The notes under the pieces were generated by a model. That model saw only the letters and a program-made list of their open reading frames with translations, had not been told where the DNA came from and ran no database searches. Below, in pieces: positions 1-10,969 of a stretch of DNA of 64,000 nt. The position numbers and the translations under genes are program-made. Within the stretch, counting starts at the first letter, position 1. The number at the start of each line of letters is the position of its first letter. The stretch lies in assembly GCF_027887165.1 (NCBI RefSeq), contig NC_077231.1:124014194-124078193 (forward strand), written 5' to 3'. Source of the stretch: Monodelphis domestica (taxonomy: Eukaryota > Chordata > Mammalia > Didelphimorphia > Didelphidae).

Positions 1-1201
1 GAGCCCAAGGCAGCAGCAGGAACCTCAGGGCTCTGAGGACTCACCTTGAAAGCAACCTGAGCCAGTCTCCGGAGCGCCCAACACAGACGGCAGGGAAGCA
101 TAGAGAGAAGGGGGAATCCTGTGGCCCCCTGGCTGGGTTCTTCCATCTGGGTCTCGGGGGAGGTCCCAGCTTTGGGGCACCAGCTGAGCCCAATCCCATT
201 GGGAGCCCTCAGAGCTACTGAAAGGACAGAGGGCTCAGGGCTGGCAAAGGGGTGGCTCCGAAGAGCCTACCTTGAAAGTAACCCGGGCCAGTTTCTGGGC
301 ACTCAACTCAGACTGTGGAAGAGGAGGTTGCTGCTTTTCTTTTTCTTCCTTTTTTTGGCTCCGGGATCATTAGGCCCACACCACCTGAACCTAATCCCAT
401 CAGGAGCCATCAGAGTCCAGGCAAGCCACTACCCCTCCCCCCTTAGAGAGCTGGGTCTTCTGAAAGAACCAGCTGAACCTAATCCCATCAGGAGCCATCA
501 GAGTCCAGGCAAGCCACTACCCCTCCCCCCTTAGAGAGCTGGGTCTTCTGAAAGAACCAGCTGAACCTAATCCCATCAGGAGCCCTTAGAGCTGCTGAGA
601 GGACAGAGAACTCAGGGCTGGCAAGGGGGTTGCTCCGGGGAGCTTGCCTTGAAAGTAACCCGGGCCAGTTTCTGGGCATTCAACACAGACTGTGGAAGAG
701 GAGGTTGCTGCTTTTCTCTTTCTTCTTTTTTTTTTTGGCTCCGGGATCATTTGGCCCACACTACCTGAACCTAATCTCATCAGGAGCCCTCAGAGTCCAG
801 GCAAGCCACAACCCCTCCCCCCTTAGAGAGCTGGGTCTTCTGAAAAAACAGAAACCTAGAGGTGAAGTCAAGATGGCAGCCTACAAGGAGCATAGACCTG
901 GCAGCCTGGCCAGAGCTTTAGAGATCCTCCATATCTGCTCTAGACGTCCACGAAGTTTAAAACTCAGAATAAACCCAGCCCAACTAAGCTGAACTCAATC
1001 CCATCAAAAGTCTCCAGAACACAGGGAAGCCCAGGCTCCCCATCCATCCTCACTGACTGCTGGACTTTAAGCCAATCAAAAGCCTCCAGAGGACAGGAAA
1101 GCTCAAACCCCCAACAACCCTCCCTCAGAGACTACACCAAGAGATCCTCTGTTAAAGCTCCAAGAGGGGAGACTGATAGAAGTCCCTAAAAAAACAAAAA
1201 A
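1..1201 (+). promoter_or_regulatory. Outer L1 5' UTR with tandem promoter monomers
   Basis: A unit of about 377 bp is repeated: the block starting at 184 recurs from 561, sharing the runs 'cttgaaagtaacccgggcc' and 'gactgtggaagaggagg'. Inside it an 88-bp unit beginning 'ctgaacctaatcccat' repeats in tandem at 385, 473 and 561. A more divergent partial copy occupies roughly 1-183. After the monomers, 'caagatggcagcc' near 869 resembles the YY1-type motif near the start of many mammalian L1s, so 860-1201 may be the non-monomeric tether. Monomeric 5' UTRs act as stacked promoters in rodent L1s. That this array is a promoter here is inference from position and structure. Confidence 0.75.
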
Positions 1202-2303
1202 ATGAGAGGAACAAGAGCACAGACAAACACAGGGAGGAAAGAAGGGGTGAATTTGAACAAACAACAGAAACAGAAGAAAGAAACTACAATAGACAGCTAC
1301 TACTCACCAAATGGAACAGAGGGGGAGAGATCAGCAAACGATAAACCAGAAATCCCAGCGAATTGGATACAGGCTGTGGAAGAACTCAAAACACAACTAA
1401 GAGAGGCTGAAGACAATTGGGAAAAGAACTTAAAAATTAAGATAAGTCATCTGGAAACAGAGGCACTTGAACTAAAACAAGAAAATAGTGTCCTGAAAGC
1501 CAAAATCATCCAGCTGGAAAATGAGGCAAAGGAGATGAAAGACGAGATAAAGAGGATGAAAGACAATCTTCAAAGAAACTCAGACCAGAAGGAAAAATGA
1601 CCAAAAAGCCAAAGATGAAATCAAATCTTTAAGAACCAGAGTAAAACAACTAGAATCAAGTGACCTCACAAGGCAGCAGGACACGATAAAACAAAACAAA
1701 AAGAATGAAAAAATTGAGGAAAATGTGAAGCATCTCATTCACAAAACAGATGATTTAGAAAGTCATTAGAGAAGAGACAATTTAAGAATAATTGGACTAC
1801 CAGAAGACCACGACAAAAGAAAAAGCCTGGACATAATACTAGAGGAAATTATCCAGGAAAACTGTCCCGAAATCCTAGAACAAGAGGGGAAAGTGGAGAT
1901 TGAAAGAATCCACGGATCACCCCCTGTATTTAATCCCCAACTGACAACACCAAGAAACGTTATAGCCAAATTCAAAAACAATCAGATAAAAGAACAGGTA
2001 TTACAAGCTGCCAAGAAGAAACCATTCAGATACCATGGAAACATGGTGAGGATAACACAGGATCTGTCTGCATCCACACTGAAGGACCGAAAGGCATGGA
2101 ATATGATATTCCGGAAAGCAAGGGAATTAGGCCTACAGCCAAGAATAAAATACCCATCAAAACTGACTATATTCTTACAGGGGAAAGTATGGTCATTTAA
2201 CACAACAGAGGAATTCCAAGCATTCATAAATAAAAGACCAGACCTGAACAGAAAATTCGAAGTCCAACCACAGAACTCAAGAGAATCATCAAAAGGTAAT
2301 TAA
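1202..2303 (+). pseudogene. Outer L1 ORF1 (RNA-binding protein), broken
   Basis: ORF1p normally forms a trimer that coats L1 RNA. The open frame from 1202 gives a basic N-terminus and a long charged heptad-like coiled coil, ending at a TGA at 1598-1600. The rest of the protein is in another frame: after a shift near 1590 it includes 'NLRIIGLPE' (RRM-like core) and, from 1893, the C-terminal domain with 'QDLSASTLKDRKAWNMIF' and 'ARELGLQPRIKYP'. A TAG also lies at 1767-1769 in that second frame. Total span, 1102 bp, equals about 367 codons, a normal length for a mammalian ORF1. It is therefore full length but has one frameshift and one stop. Confidence 0.9.
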
Positions 2304-3014
2304 AAAAGAGGGGAAAAACAACAACAACAAAGGTTTTTTTTAAGAGACTCAATAAGTTAAAATGATATGTATCCCTATAAGAAAAGAGGTCATTGGCAAC
2401 TCTTAAAAACTGTTGCTATCACCTAAGCAGCTAGAAGAACTACACTCAGAGGGAACAGTGACAAACTGTATAGGATGAAAGGACAAGACATAAATAGGTA
2501 TATAGAGATATGCATGCATAAATACATATACATGTGTATGTATATATATATATATATACATGACTAAAGCTAAAAAAGAAAAGAGGTTATGACTAAAAGA
2601 AATGGGAAAAGAAACAAATGGGGGTAAATTTATATGTCACAAAGAAGCTCGTGGCGGGAGGGGGGAGAACATCGATACACTGGAAGGGTAAAGAGGTTGG
2701 AGATAGGAAATATTCAACTCCTACATACTTTGAAACTGACCCAAAGAGGGAAGAACAATCCAATCCATTGGGGAAGAGAATAGATTTGCGCCCTATAGGG
2801 GAATAGAAGGGTAAAAAACAGACTGGTGGGGAGGGAAGCAGTACAAGGGAGGGAGGGGGGGGAATTTTTTAAAAAGGCTACAGGGGAAAATAAGGGAGGG
2901 AATAAGAAGGGTGAGGGTAGAAAGGGAAATACAAGGGAGACTGATTTAAAGTAAATCACTGGACTAAAAGGTAGAGCTGAAGAAGAAAGGTTAGAATTAG
3001 GGAAGGATATCAAA
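2304..3014 (+). other. Outer L1 inter-ORF spacer, purine and G rich
   Basis: This 711-bp spacer separates ORF1 from ORF2. It carries a short (TA)n run near 2540-2558 and long plus-strand purine stretches at about 2810-2960 with G runs such as 'gggagggagggggggggaa'. Placental L1 spacers are only tens of bases long, so this is much longer. The last ~75 bases before the ORF2 start match the corresponding part of the inner L1; upstream of that the two spacers differ. No ORF or recognised gene is present. Confidence 0.8.
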
Positions 3015-4646
3015 ATGCCAGGGAGTCCACAAGTGACAGTCATAACATTGAACGTGAATGGGATGAACTCACCCATAAAACGTAGACGAATAGAAGAATG
3101 GATTAGAATCCAAAACCCTACCATATGTTGTCTCCAAGAAACACACAAGAGGCGGGTAGACACCCACAAGGTCAGAATTAAAGGATGGAGTAAGACCTTC
3201 TGGGCCTCAACTGACAGAAAGAAGGCAGGAGTGGCAATCATGATATCTGATAAAGCCAAAGCAAAAATAGACCTGATCAAAAGGGATAGGGAAGGTAATT
3301 ATATTTTGTTAAAAGGGACTTTAGATAATGAGGAAATATCACTAATCAACATATATGCACCAAATAATATAGCACCCAAATTTCTAATGGAGAAACTAGG
3401 CGAATTGAAGGAAGAAATAGACAATAAAACCATATTAGTGGGAGACTTGAACCAACCATTATCAAATTTAGATAAATCAAATCAAAAAATAAATAAGAAA
3501 GAGGTAAAAGAAGTGAACGACATCTTAGAAAAATTAGAATTAATAGACATATGGAGAAAAATAAATAGGGATAAAAAGGAATACACCTTCTTCTCAGCAC
3601 CACATGGCACATTCACAAAGATTGACCATACATTAGGTCACAGAAACATGGCACACAAATGCAGAAAAGCAGAAATAATAAATGCAGCCTTTTCAGACCA
3701 CAAGGCAATAAAAATAACGATCAGTAATGGTACATGGAAAACCAAATCAAAAATTAATTGGAAACTAAACAATATGATACTCCAAAATTGTTTAGTTAGA
3801 GAAGAAATCATAGAAACAATTAATAATTTCATTGAGGAAAATGACAATGGCGAGACATCCTTTCAAACCTTTTGGGATGCAGCCAAAGCGGTAATCAGAG
3901 GTAAATTCATATCCCTGAGTGCATATATTAACAAACTAGGGAGAGCAGAGATCAATCAATTGGAAATGCAAATAAAAAAACTCAAAAGTGACCAAATTAA
4001 AAACTCCCAGCAGAAAACCAAACTAGAAATCCTAAAAATTAAGGGAGAAATTAATAAAATTGAAAGTGATAGAACTATTGATTTAATAAATAAGACAAGA
4101 AGCTGGTACTTTGAAAAAACAAACAAAATAGACAAAGTACTGGTCAATCTAATTAAAAAAAGGAAGGAAGAAAAGCAAATTAACAGCATCAAAGATGAAA
4201 AGGGGGACATCACCTCTGAGGAAGAGGAAATTAAGGCAATCATTAAAAATTACTTTGCCCAATTATATGGCAATAAATATACCAATTTAAGTGATATGGA
4301 TGAATATATACAAAAATACAAACTGCCTAGACTAACAGAAGAGGAAATAGAATTCTTAAATAATCCCATATCAGAAAATGAAATCCAACAGGCCATCAAA
4401 GAACTTCCTAAGAAAAAATCCCCAGGGCCTGATGGATTCACCAGTGAATTCTATCAAACATTCAGAGAACAGTTAATCCCAATACTATACAAACTATTTG
4501 ACATAATAAGCAAAGAGGGAGTTCTACCAAACTCCTTTTACGACACAAACATGGTACTGATTCCAAAACCAGGCAGGTCAAAAACAGAGAAAGAAAACTA
4601 TAGACCAATCTCCCTAATGAATATAGATGCAAAAATCTTAAATAGG
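3015..4646 (+). CDS. Outer L1 ORF2, N-terminal part (endonuclease and RT start)
   Basis: These 544 open codons carry the apurinic-type endonuclease of L1 ORF2p. Recognisable residues are the Asn of '[10 protein letters not shown]', Glu of 'LQETH', Asp/Asn of 'GDLN' and His of 'SDHKAIK', plus '[16 protein letters not shown]'. The start of the RT domain follows ('[14 protein letters not shown]', '[19 protein letters not shown]'). The endonuclease nicks AT-rich target DNA to start target-primed reverse transcription. The frame is cut at 4647 by the inner L1; the codons immediately before it (KILNR) lie in the target-site duplication. The start at 3015 is the ATG that aligns with the inner element's ORF2 start. 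Confidence 0.95.
4631..4646 (+). repeat. Target-site duplication, left copy
   Basis: The 16-bp sequence 'aaaaatcttaaatagg' directly precedes the inner L1 and is repeated exactly at 10970-10985. The uninterrupted counterpart in the inner element's own ORF2 (near 8398-8413) shows that this is original ORF2 sequence. It is A-rich at its start, as expected for L1 endonuclease cleavage. Confidence 0.96.
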
Positions 4647-5323
4647 GGGACTTCCGGTTAAGATGGCGGCTTAGAGAAAGCTAAAGCTCAGATCTCCCGA
4701 AAACCCTTCCCGACCGATCTCAAACTATAAGCTCCTAAGGTGCCGAAATTCAAAACGATCAACAGCACAGACCCTGGGAACCCTCCTCCTGGACCTGGAC
4801 CCGGTTCAAAAGGTACGGCTCCCCTCAAAAGCCAGAACCCGAGATCACTCGGACCTCAGGGGTAGGAGCGCAGAGTCCAAGGCTCCCGGAAGCCGCAGCC
4901 CAGCCGGGCTCAGAGAGCAGAACCCTCAGGGCCTTCTACCCGAGTCCCAGTGAAAGTTACTGCCTGGGGCTTCCACTGCAGAGAGCTGGTCGAAACAACA
5001 GCAACCCTCAGGGCAGGCAAGACAGCCTCACGGGCTGGATCCTGCTATCCAAGTCTCAGTGAAAGTCCTTGCCCTAGAGCTTGGGAAAGCTGCAGCCCAT
5101 CCCCCCGCAGGCCGAGGAAACAGCCTCACGGCCAGCGATTCTGAAGGCAACTTCCTGAAAGCGAGCTGGGGGGAGAGTGTGGCCTCGTGGTCCGACCCTT
5201 CCATTCCAGCTCCAGTGAGGCATATTCAGTTTAACCCAGGGAAAGCTCTTAGAACCAACATCTGCCCAGGACTAAAGCCTCGGATCACCAGAGATAAGAA
5301 AAGCTAATCCTCCACATTCAGAG
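4647..5323 (+). promoter_or_regulatory. Inner L1 5' UTR / internal promoter with YY1-type site
   Basis: The element opens with 'gggacttccggttaagatgg'. The motif 'aagatggcgg' at 4660-4669 is a close match to the YY1 consensus and lies at about +14, the same place as the YY1 site that sets the transcription start in human L1. The rest is GC-richer than its surroundings and holds a weak internal duplication (the 'cccagtgaaagttactgcc' block near 4945 recurs diverged near 5056). Function as an internal promoter is inferred from the family. Confidence 0.8.
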
Positions 5324-6247
5324 ATGACAAACTCCACAGAAGCACAGAAGCCCCAAAATACCAAGAAAAATAAGAAGAAAGGGGCGACTTTGGACACATT
5401 CTATGGAGCCAAAATACAAAATACAGAGCAGATAGAAGAAGATATACAAGAAAATTCTCCAAAATCTTCCAAAGGAAATAGAAACTCTCCACAAACCCAT
5501 GAAGAATTTGAATCAGAAAGGACCAAAAAGATGGAAGCCCTCTGGGAGGAAAAGTGGGAAATAATGCAAAAGAAATTCATGCATCTACAAAACCAGTTTG
5601 ACCAAACTGTAAAAGAAAACCAGGCTTTAAAGCAAGAACTAATAAAGCAAAGCCAAAACACCAAGAAATTAGAAGAGAACATAAAATATCTCACCGACAA
5701 GGTGATAGATCTGGAAAATAGAGGGAGAAGAGAAAATTTAAGAATAATTGGACTCCCAGAAAAGCCAGAAATAAACACCAAACTGGACATGGTGATACAA
5801 GATATAATCAAAGAAAATTGCCCAGAGATTCTAGAACAAGGGGGCAATACAGCCACTGACAGAGCTCACAGAACACCTTCTACACTAAACCCCCAAAAGA
5901 CAACTCCCAGGAATGTAATTGCCAAATTCCAAAGCTATCAAACAAAATAAAAAATCCTACAGGAAGCCAGAAAAAGACAATTTAGATATAAAGGAATGCC
6001 AATCAGGGTCACACAAGACCTTGCAAGTTCTACTCTGAATGATCGTAAGGCATGGAACATGATCTTCAGAAAGGCAAGAGAGCTGGGTCTCCAACCAAGA
6101 ATCAGCTACCCAGCAAAACTGACTATATACTTCCAAGGGAAAGTATGGGCATTCAACAAAATAGAAGACTTCCAACTCTTTGCAAAGAAAAGACCAGAGC
6201 TCTGTGGAAAGTTTGATACCGAAAATCAAAGAGCAAGGAATACCTGA
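5324..6247 (+). pseudogene. Inner L1 ORF1 with one premature stop
   Basis: ORF1p-type protein of about 307 codons. The N-terminus is basic, followed by a coiled coil (roughly residues 60-130), the RRM-like segment 'ENLRIIGLPEKPE' and the C-terminal domain with 'QDLASSTLNDRKAWNMIF' and 'ARELGLQPRISYPAKL'. A TAA at 5948-5950 lies in frame where the outer copy has a Glu codon, so a single G-to-T change explains it. The frame on both sides is otherwise open. The N-terminal third is very different from the outer L1's ORF1 and the C-terminal domain only about two-thirds identical, far less similar than ORF2. Confidence 0.9.
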
Positions 6248-6780
6248 AAAGGTAAATATTAAGGAAAGGGGAAAAATGTTATCTTCTTCTTTTACTCAAA
6301 CTCTCTTTTATAAGGACCACATTTATATCAATCTATGTATGCTAATATGTGGGGAAAATGTAATGTATAAATAGGGGGTAAAGAAAGACCAAATAGAATA
6401 ATGGTTCTCACACAAAGATTAACATGGGAAGGGGAGGGGAAGAAAACTCCTAAAAGAAGGAGAGGAAGAGAGGGGAGGGGGTTACTTAAACCTCAATCTC
6501 AGGGAAATCAACTCTGAGAGGGAAAAACATCCAGATCCATTGGGATCTTGAATTCTATCTTACCCAACAAGGGTAAGGAGAAGGGAAAACCAAGGGGGGG
6601 AGGGGGAGAGGGAGAACAAAAAGGGAGGGAAAGAGAGGGGGGAGGGTGAGGGAAGAAAAAGGGAGGGACTAAAAAGGGAAACATCAAGGGAGGGGACAAG
6701 GGGCACTGATTCAAAGTAAATCACTGGACTAAAAGGTAGAGCCGAAGAAGAAAAGGTTAGAATTAGGGAAGGCAATCAAA
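6248..6780 (+). other. Inner L1 inter-ORF spacer with G-rich polypurine tract
   Basis: A 533-bp non-coding spacer. From about 6420 to 6700 the plus strand is nearly all purine, with several runs of three or more G close together near 6593-6650 (for example 'aagggggggagggggagagg'), enough for G-quadruplex or triplex formation in principle. The segment from about 6700 ('caaagtaaatcactggacta') matches the outer element up to ORF2. No start codons of a plausible third ORF stand out. Confidence 0.8.
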
Positions 6781-9700
6781 ATGCCAGGGAGTCCACAAAT
6801 GACAATCATAACTTTGAACGTGAATGGGATGAACTCACCCATAAAACGTAGACGAATAGCAGAATGGATTAGAATCCAAAACCCTACCATATGTTGTCTT
6901 CAAGAAACACACATGAGGCGGGTTGACACCCACAAGGTCAGAATTAAAGGATGGAGTAAGACCTTCTGGGCCTCAACTGATAGAAAGAAGGCAGGAGTGG
7001 TAATCATGATATCTGATAAAGCCAATGCAAAAATAGACCTGATCAAAAGGGATAGGGAAGGTAATTATATTTTGTTAAAAGGGACTCTAGACAACGAGGA
7101 AATATCATTAATCAACATGTATGCACCAAATAATATAGCACCCAAATTTCTAATGGAGAAACTAGGCGAATTGAAGGAAGAAATAGACAATAAAACCATA
7201 CTAGTGGGAGACTTAAACCAACCATTATCAAATTTAGATAAATCAAATCAAAAAATAAATAAGAAAGAGGTAAAAGAAGTGAATGAAATCTTAGAAAAAT
7301 TAGAATTAATAGACATATGGAGAAAAATAAATAGGGATAAAAAGGAATACACCTTCTTCTCAGCACCACATGGCACATTCACAAAAATTGACCATACATT
7401 AGGTCACAGAAACATAGCACAAAAATGCAAAAAAGCAGAAATAATGAATGCAGCCTTCTCAGATCACAAGGCAATAAAAATAATGATTAGTAATGGTACA
7501 TGGAAAACCAAATCTAAAACCAATTGGAAATTAAACAATATGATACTCCAAAACCGTTTAGTTAAAGAAGAAATCATAGAAACAATTAATAATTTCATCA
7601 AGGAAAATGACAATGGCGAAACATCCTTTCAAACCTTTTGGGATGCAGCCAAAGCGGTAATCAGAGGCAAATTCATATCCCTGAAAGCTTATATTAACAA
7701 ACAAGGGAGAGCAGAGATCAATCAATTGGAAATGCAATTGAAAAAACTCGAAAGTGATCAAATTAAAAACCCCCAGCAGAAAACCAAATTAGAAATCCTA
7801 AAAATTAAGGGAGAAATTAATAAAATTGAAAGTGATAGAACTATTGATTTAATAAATAAGACAAGAAGCTGGTACTTTGAAAAAAACAAACAAAATAGAC
7901 AAAGTACTGGTCAATCTAATTAAAAAAAGGAAGGAAGAAAAGCAAATTCACAGCATTAAAGATGAAAAGGGGGACAGCACCTCCAATGAGGAGGAAATTA
8001 AGGCAATCATTAGAAATTACTTTGCCCAATTATATGGCAACAAATACACCAATTTAGGAGAAATGGATGAATATATACAAAAATACAAACTGCCTAGACT
8101 AACAGAAGAGGAAATAGAATTCTTAAATAATCCCATATCAGAAATTGAAATCTATCAAGCCATCAAAGAACTTCCTAAGAAAAAATCCCCAGGGCCTGAT
8201 GGATTCACCTGTGAATTCTATCAAACATTCAGAGAACAGTTAATCCCAATACTATACAAACTATTTGACATAATAAGCAAAGAGGGAGTTCTACCAAACT
8301 CCTTTTACGACACAAACATGGTACTGATTCCAAAACCAGGCAGGTTAAAAACAGAGAAAGAAAACTATAGGCCAATCTCCCTAATGAATATAGATGCAAA
8401 AATCTTAAATAGGATACTAGCAAAAAGACTCCAGCAAGTGATCAGAAGGATCATTCACCATGATCAAGTAGGATTCATACCAGGGATGCAGGGCTGGTTC
8501 AATATTAGGAAAACCATCCACATAATTGACCACATCAACAAGCAAACTAGCAAGAACCACATGATTATCTCAATAGATGCAGAAAAAGCCTTTGATAAAA
8601 TACAACACCCATTCCTATTAAAAACACTAGAAAGCATAGGAATAGAAGGGTCATTCCTAAAAATAATAAACAGTATATATCTAAAACCAACAGCTAATAT
8701 CATCTGCAATGGGGATAAACTAGATGCATTCCCAATAAGGTCAGGAGTGAAACAAGGATGCCCATTATCACCCCTACTATTTGACATTGTACTAGAAACA
8801 CTAGCAGTAGCAATTAGAGAAGATAAAGAAATTGAAGGCATCAAAATAGGCAAGGAGGAGACCAAGTTATCACTCTTTGGGGATGATATGATGGTCTACT
8901 TAAAGAATCCTAGAGATTCAACCAAAAAGCTAATTGAAATAATCAACAACTTTAGCAAAGTTGCAGGATACAAAATAAACCCACATAAATCATCAGCTTT
9001 TCTATATATCTCCAACAAAGCTCAGCAGCAAGAACTAGAAAGAGAAATCCCATTCAAAATCACCTTAGACAAAATAAAATACCTAGGAATCTATCTCCCA
9101 AGACAAACACAGGAACTATATGAACACAACTACAAAACACTCGCCACACAACTAAAACTAGACCTGAACAAATGGAAAAACATTAACTGCTCATGGATAG
9201 GACGAGCCAATATAATAAAAATGACCATCCTACCCAAACTTATTTATCTATTTAGTGCCATACCCATTGAACTACCAAAATACTTCTTCACTGATTTAGA
9301 AAAAACCATAACAAAGTTCATTTGGAAGAACAAAAGATCAAGGATATCCAGGGAAATAATGAAAAAAAAAACACATACGATGGGGGCCTTGCAGTCCCTG
9401 ACCTAAAACTATATTACAAAGCAGCAGTCATCAAAACAATTTGGTACTGGCTAAGAAACAGAAAGGAAGATCAGTGGAATAGACTGGGGGAAAGCGACCT
9501 CAGCAAGACAGTATACGATAAACCCAAAGATCCCAGCTTTTGGGACAAAAATCCACTATTCGATAAAAACTGCTGGGAAAATTGGAAGACAGTATGGGAG
9601 AGACTAGGAATAGATCAACACCTCACACCCTACACCAAGATAAATTCAAAATGGGTGAGTGACTTAAACATAAAGAAGGAAACCATAAGTAAATTGGGTA

Positions 9701-10575
9701 AACACAGAATAGTATACATGTCAGACCTTTGGGAGGGGAAAGGCTTTAAAACCAAGCAAGATATAGAAAGAATCACAAAATGTAAAATAAATAATTTTGA
9801 CTACATCAAACTAAAAAGCTTTTGTACAAACAAAACCAATATAACTAAAATCAGAAGGGAAACAACAAATTGGGAAAAAATCTTCATAGAAACCTCTGAC
9901 AAAGGTTTAATTACTCATATTTATAATGAGCTAAATCAATTGTACAAAAAATCAAGCCATTCTCCAATTGATAAATGGGCAAGGGACATGGATAGGCAGT
10001 TCTCAGATAAAGAAATCAAAACTATTAACAAGCACATGAAGAAGTGCTCTACATCTCTTATAATCAGAGAGATGCAAATCAAAACAACTCTGAGGTATCA
10101 CCTCACACCTAGCAGATTGGCTAACATTACAGCAAAGGAAAGTAATGAATGCTGGAGGGGATGTGGCAAAGTAGGGACATTAATTCATTGCTGGTGGAGT
10201 TGTGAATTGATCCAACCATTCTGGAGGGCAATTTGGAGCTATGCCCAAAGGGCGATAAAAGAATATCTACCCTTTGACCCAGCCATAGCACTGCTGGGTC
10301 TGTACCCCAAAGAGATAATGGACACAAAGACTTGTACAAAAATATTCATAGCTGCGCTCTTTGTGGTGGCCCAAAACTGGAAAACGAGGGGATGCCCATC
10401 AATTGGGGAATGGCTGAACAAACTGTGGTATATGTTGGTGATGGAGTACTATTGTGCTAAAAGGAATAATAAAGTGGAGAAGTTCCATGGAGACTGGAAC
10501 AACCTCCAGGAAGTGATGCAGAGCGAGAGGAGCAGAACCAGGAGAACATTGTACACAGAGACTAATACACTGTGA
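6781..10575 (+). pseudogene. Inner L1 ORF2 (endonuclease / reverse transcriptase), two frameshifts
   Basis: ORF2p supplies the endonuclease and reverse transcriptase for target-primed insertion. Domains in order: endonuclease from 6781 ('[10 protein letters not shown]', 'LQETH', 'GDLN', 'SDHKAIK' all kept), RT ('[12 protein letters not shown]', '[13 protein letters not shown]', '[11 protein letters not shown]') and the C-terminal Cys motif '[18 protein letters not shown]' (CX3CX7HX4C). The frame shifts at an A-run near 7880-7886 (seven A against six in the outer copy) and again near 9362-9371 (ten A against eight). The RT core reads FGDD at 8876-8887 instead of the FADD seen in the outer copy. 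A TGA at 10573-10575 replaces a Trp codon, ending the protein five residues early. Confidence 0.95.
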
Positions 10576-10969
10576 TATAATCGAACGTAATGGACTTCTC
10601 CATTAGTGGCGGTGTAATGTCCCTGAACAACTTGCAGGGATCCAGGAGAAAAAAACACCATTCATAAGCAAAGGATAAACTATGGGAGTGGAAAGGAGAC
10701 TATGGGAGAGGAAAAGCAACTGCCTGAATATAGAGGTTGAGGGGACATGACAGAGGACAGACTCTAAATGAACACTCTAGTGCAAATACTATCAACAAAG
10801 CAATGGGTTCAAATCAAGAAAACATCTAATGCCCAGTGGACTTACGCGTTGGCTATGGGGGGTGGGGGGGAGGAAAAGAAAATGATCTTTAACGAATAAT
10901 GCTTGGAAATGATCAAATAAAATATATTTTAAAAAAAAAAGAAAAAAAAAGAAAAAATAAAAAGAGAAA
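10576..10969 (+). other. Inner L1 3' UTR and poly(A) tail
   Basis: Non-coding 3' end of the inner L1, homologous to 13161-13527 of the outer element. It has a G run near 10856-10871, AATAAA at 10916-10921 and an impure A-rich tail to 10969 that abuts the right target-site duplication. Confidence 0.9.

Larger units (their letters stand above)
1..4646 (+). mobile_element. Outer L1 LINE, 5' portion
   Basis: This is the 5' part of a full-length marsupial L1 retrotransposon whose extreme 5' end lies beyond the window. In order it holds a monomeric 5' UTR (to 1201), ORF1 (1202-2303), a long purine-rich spacer (2304-3014) and the first 544 codons of ORF2 (3015-4646). It stops abruptly within ORF2 where a second L1 begins at 4647, and the same reading frame resumes at 10986. 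The two halves together give one L1 of which only ORF1 is mutationally damaged. The family assignment rests on the ORF2 endonuclease and reverse transcriptase motifs and is very secure. The precise subfamily name cannot be given without a repeat library. Confidence 0.97.
4647..10969 (+). mobile_element. Inner full-length L1 LINE nested in the outer L1
   Basis: A complete 6.3-kb L1: 5' UTR (4647-5323), ORF1 (5324-6247), spacer (6248-6780), ORF2 (6781-10575), 3' UTR with AATAAA at 10916-10921, then an interrupted poly(A). It is flanked by perfect 16-bp duplications and sits in the same orientation as its host. ORF2 is near identical to that of the outer element, but the 5' UTR and ORF1 are clearly diverged. 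It has one stop in ORF1, two homopolymer frameshifts and a slightly early stop in ORF2, so it is probably not active as written, though fairly recent. Confidence 0.97.

Noticed and set aside
121-992. Frames of 120-137 codons in the outer L1 5' UTR
   Set aside because: They repeat with the promoter monomers and have no L1 ORF0-like or other recognised coding signal.
2714-3280. 188-codon minus-strand frame
   Set aside because: It lies opposite the polypurine spacer and ORF2 start of the outer L1; a compositional shadow.
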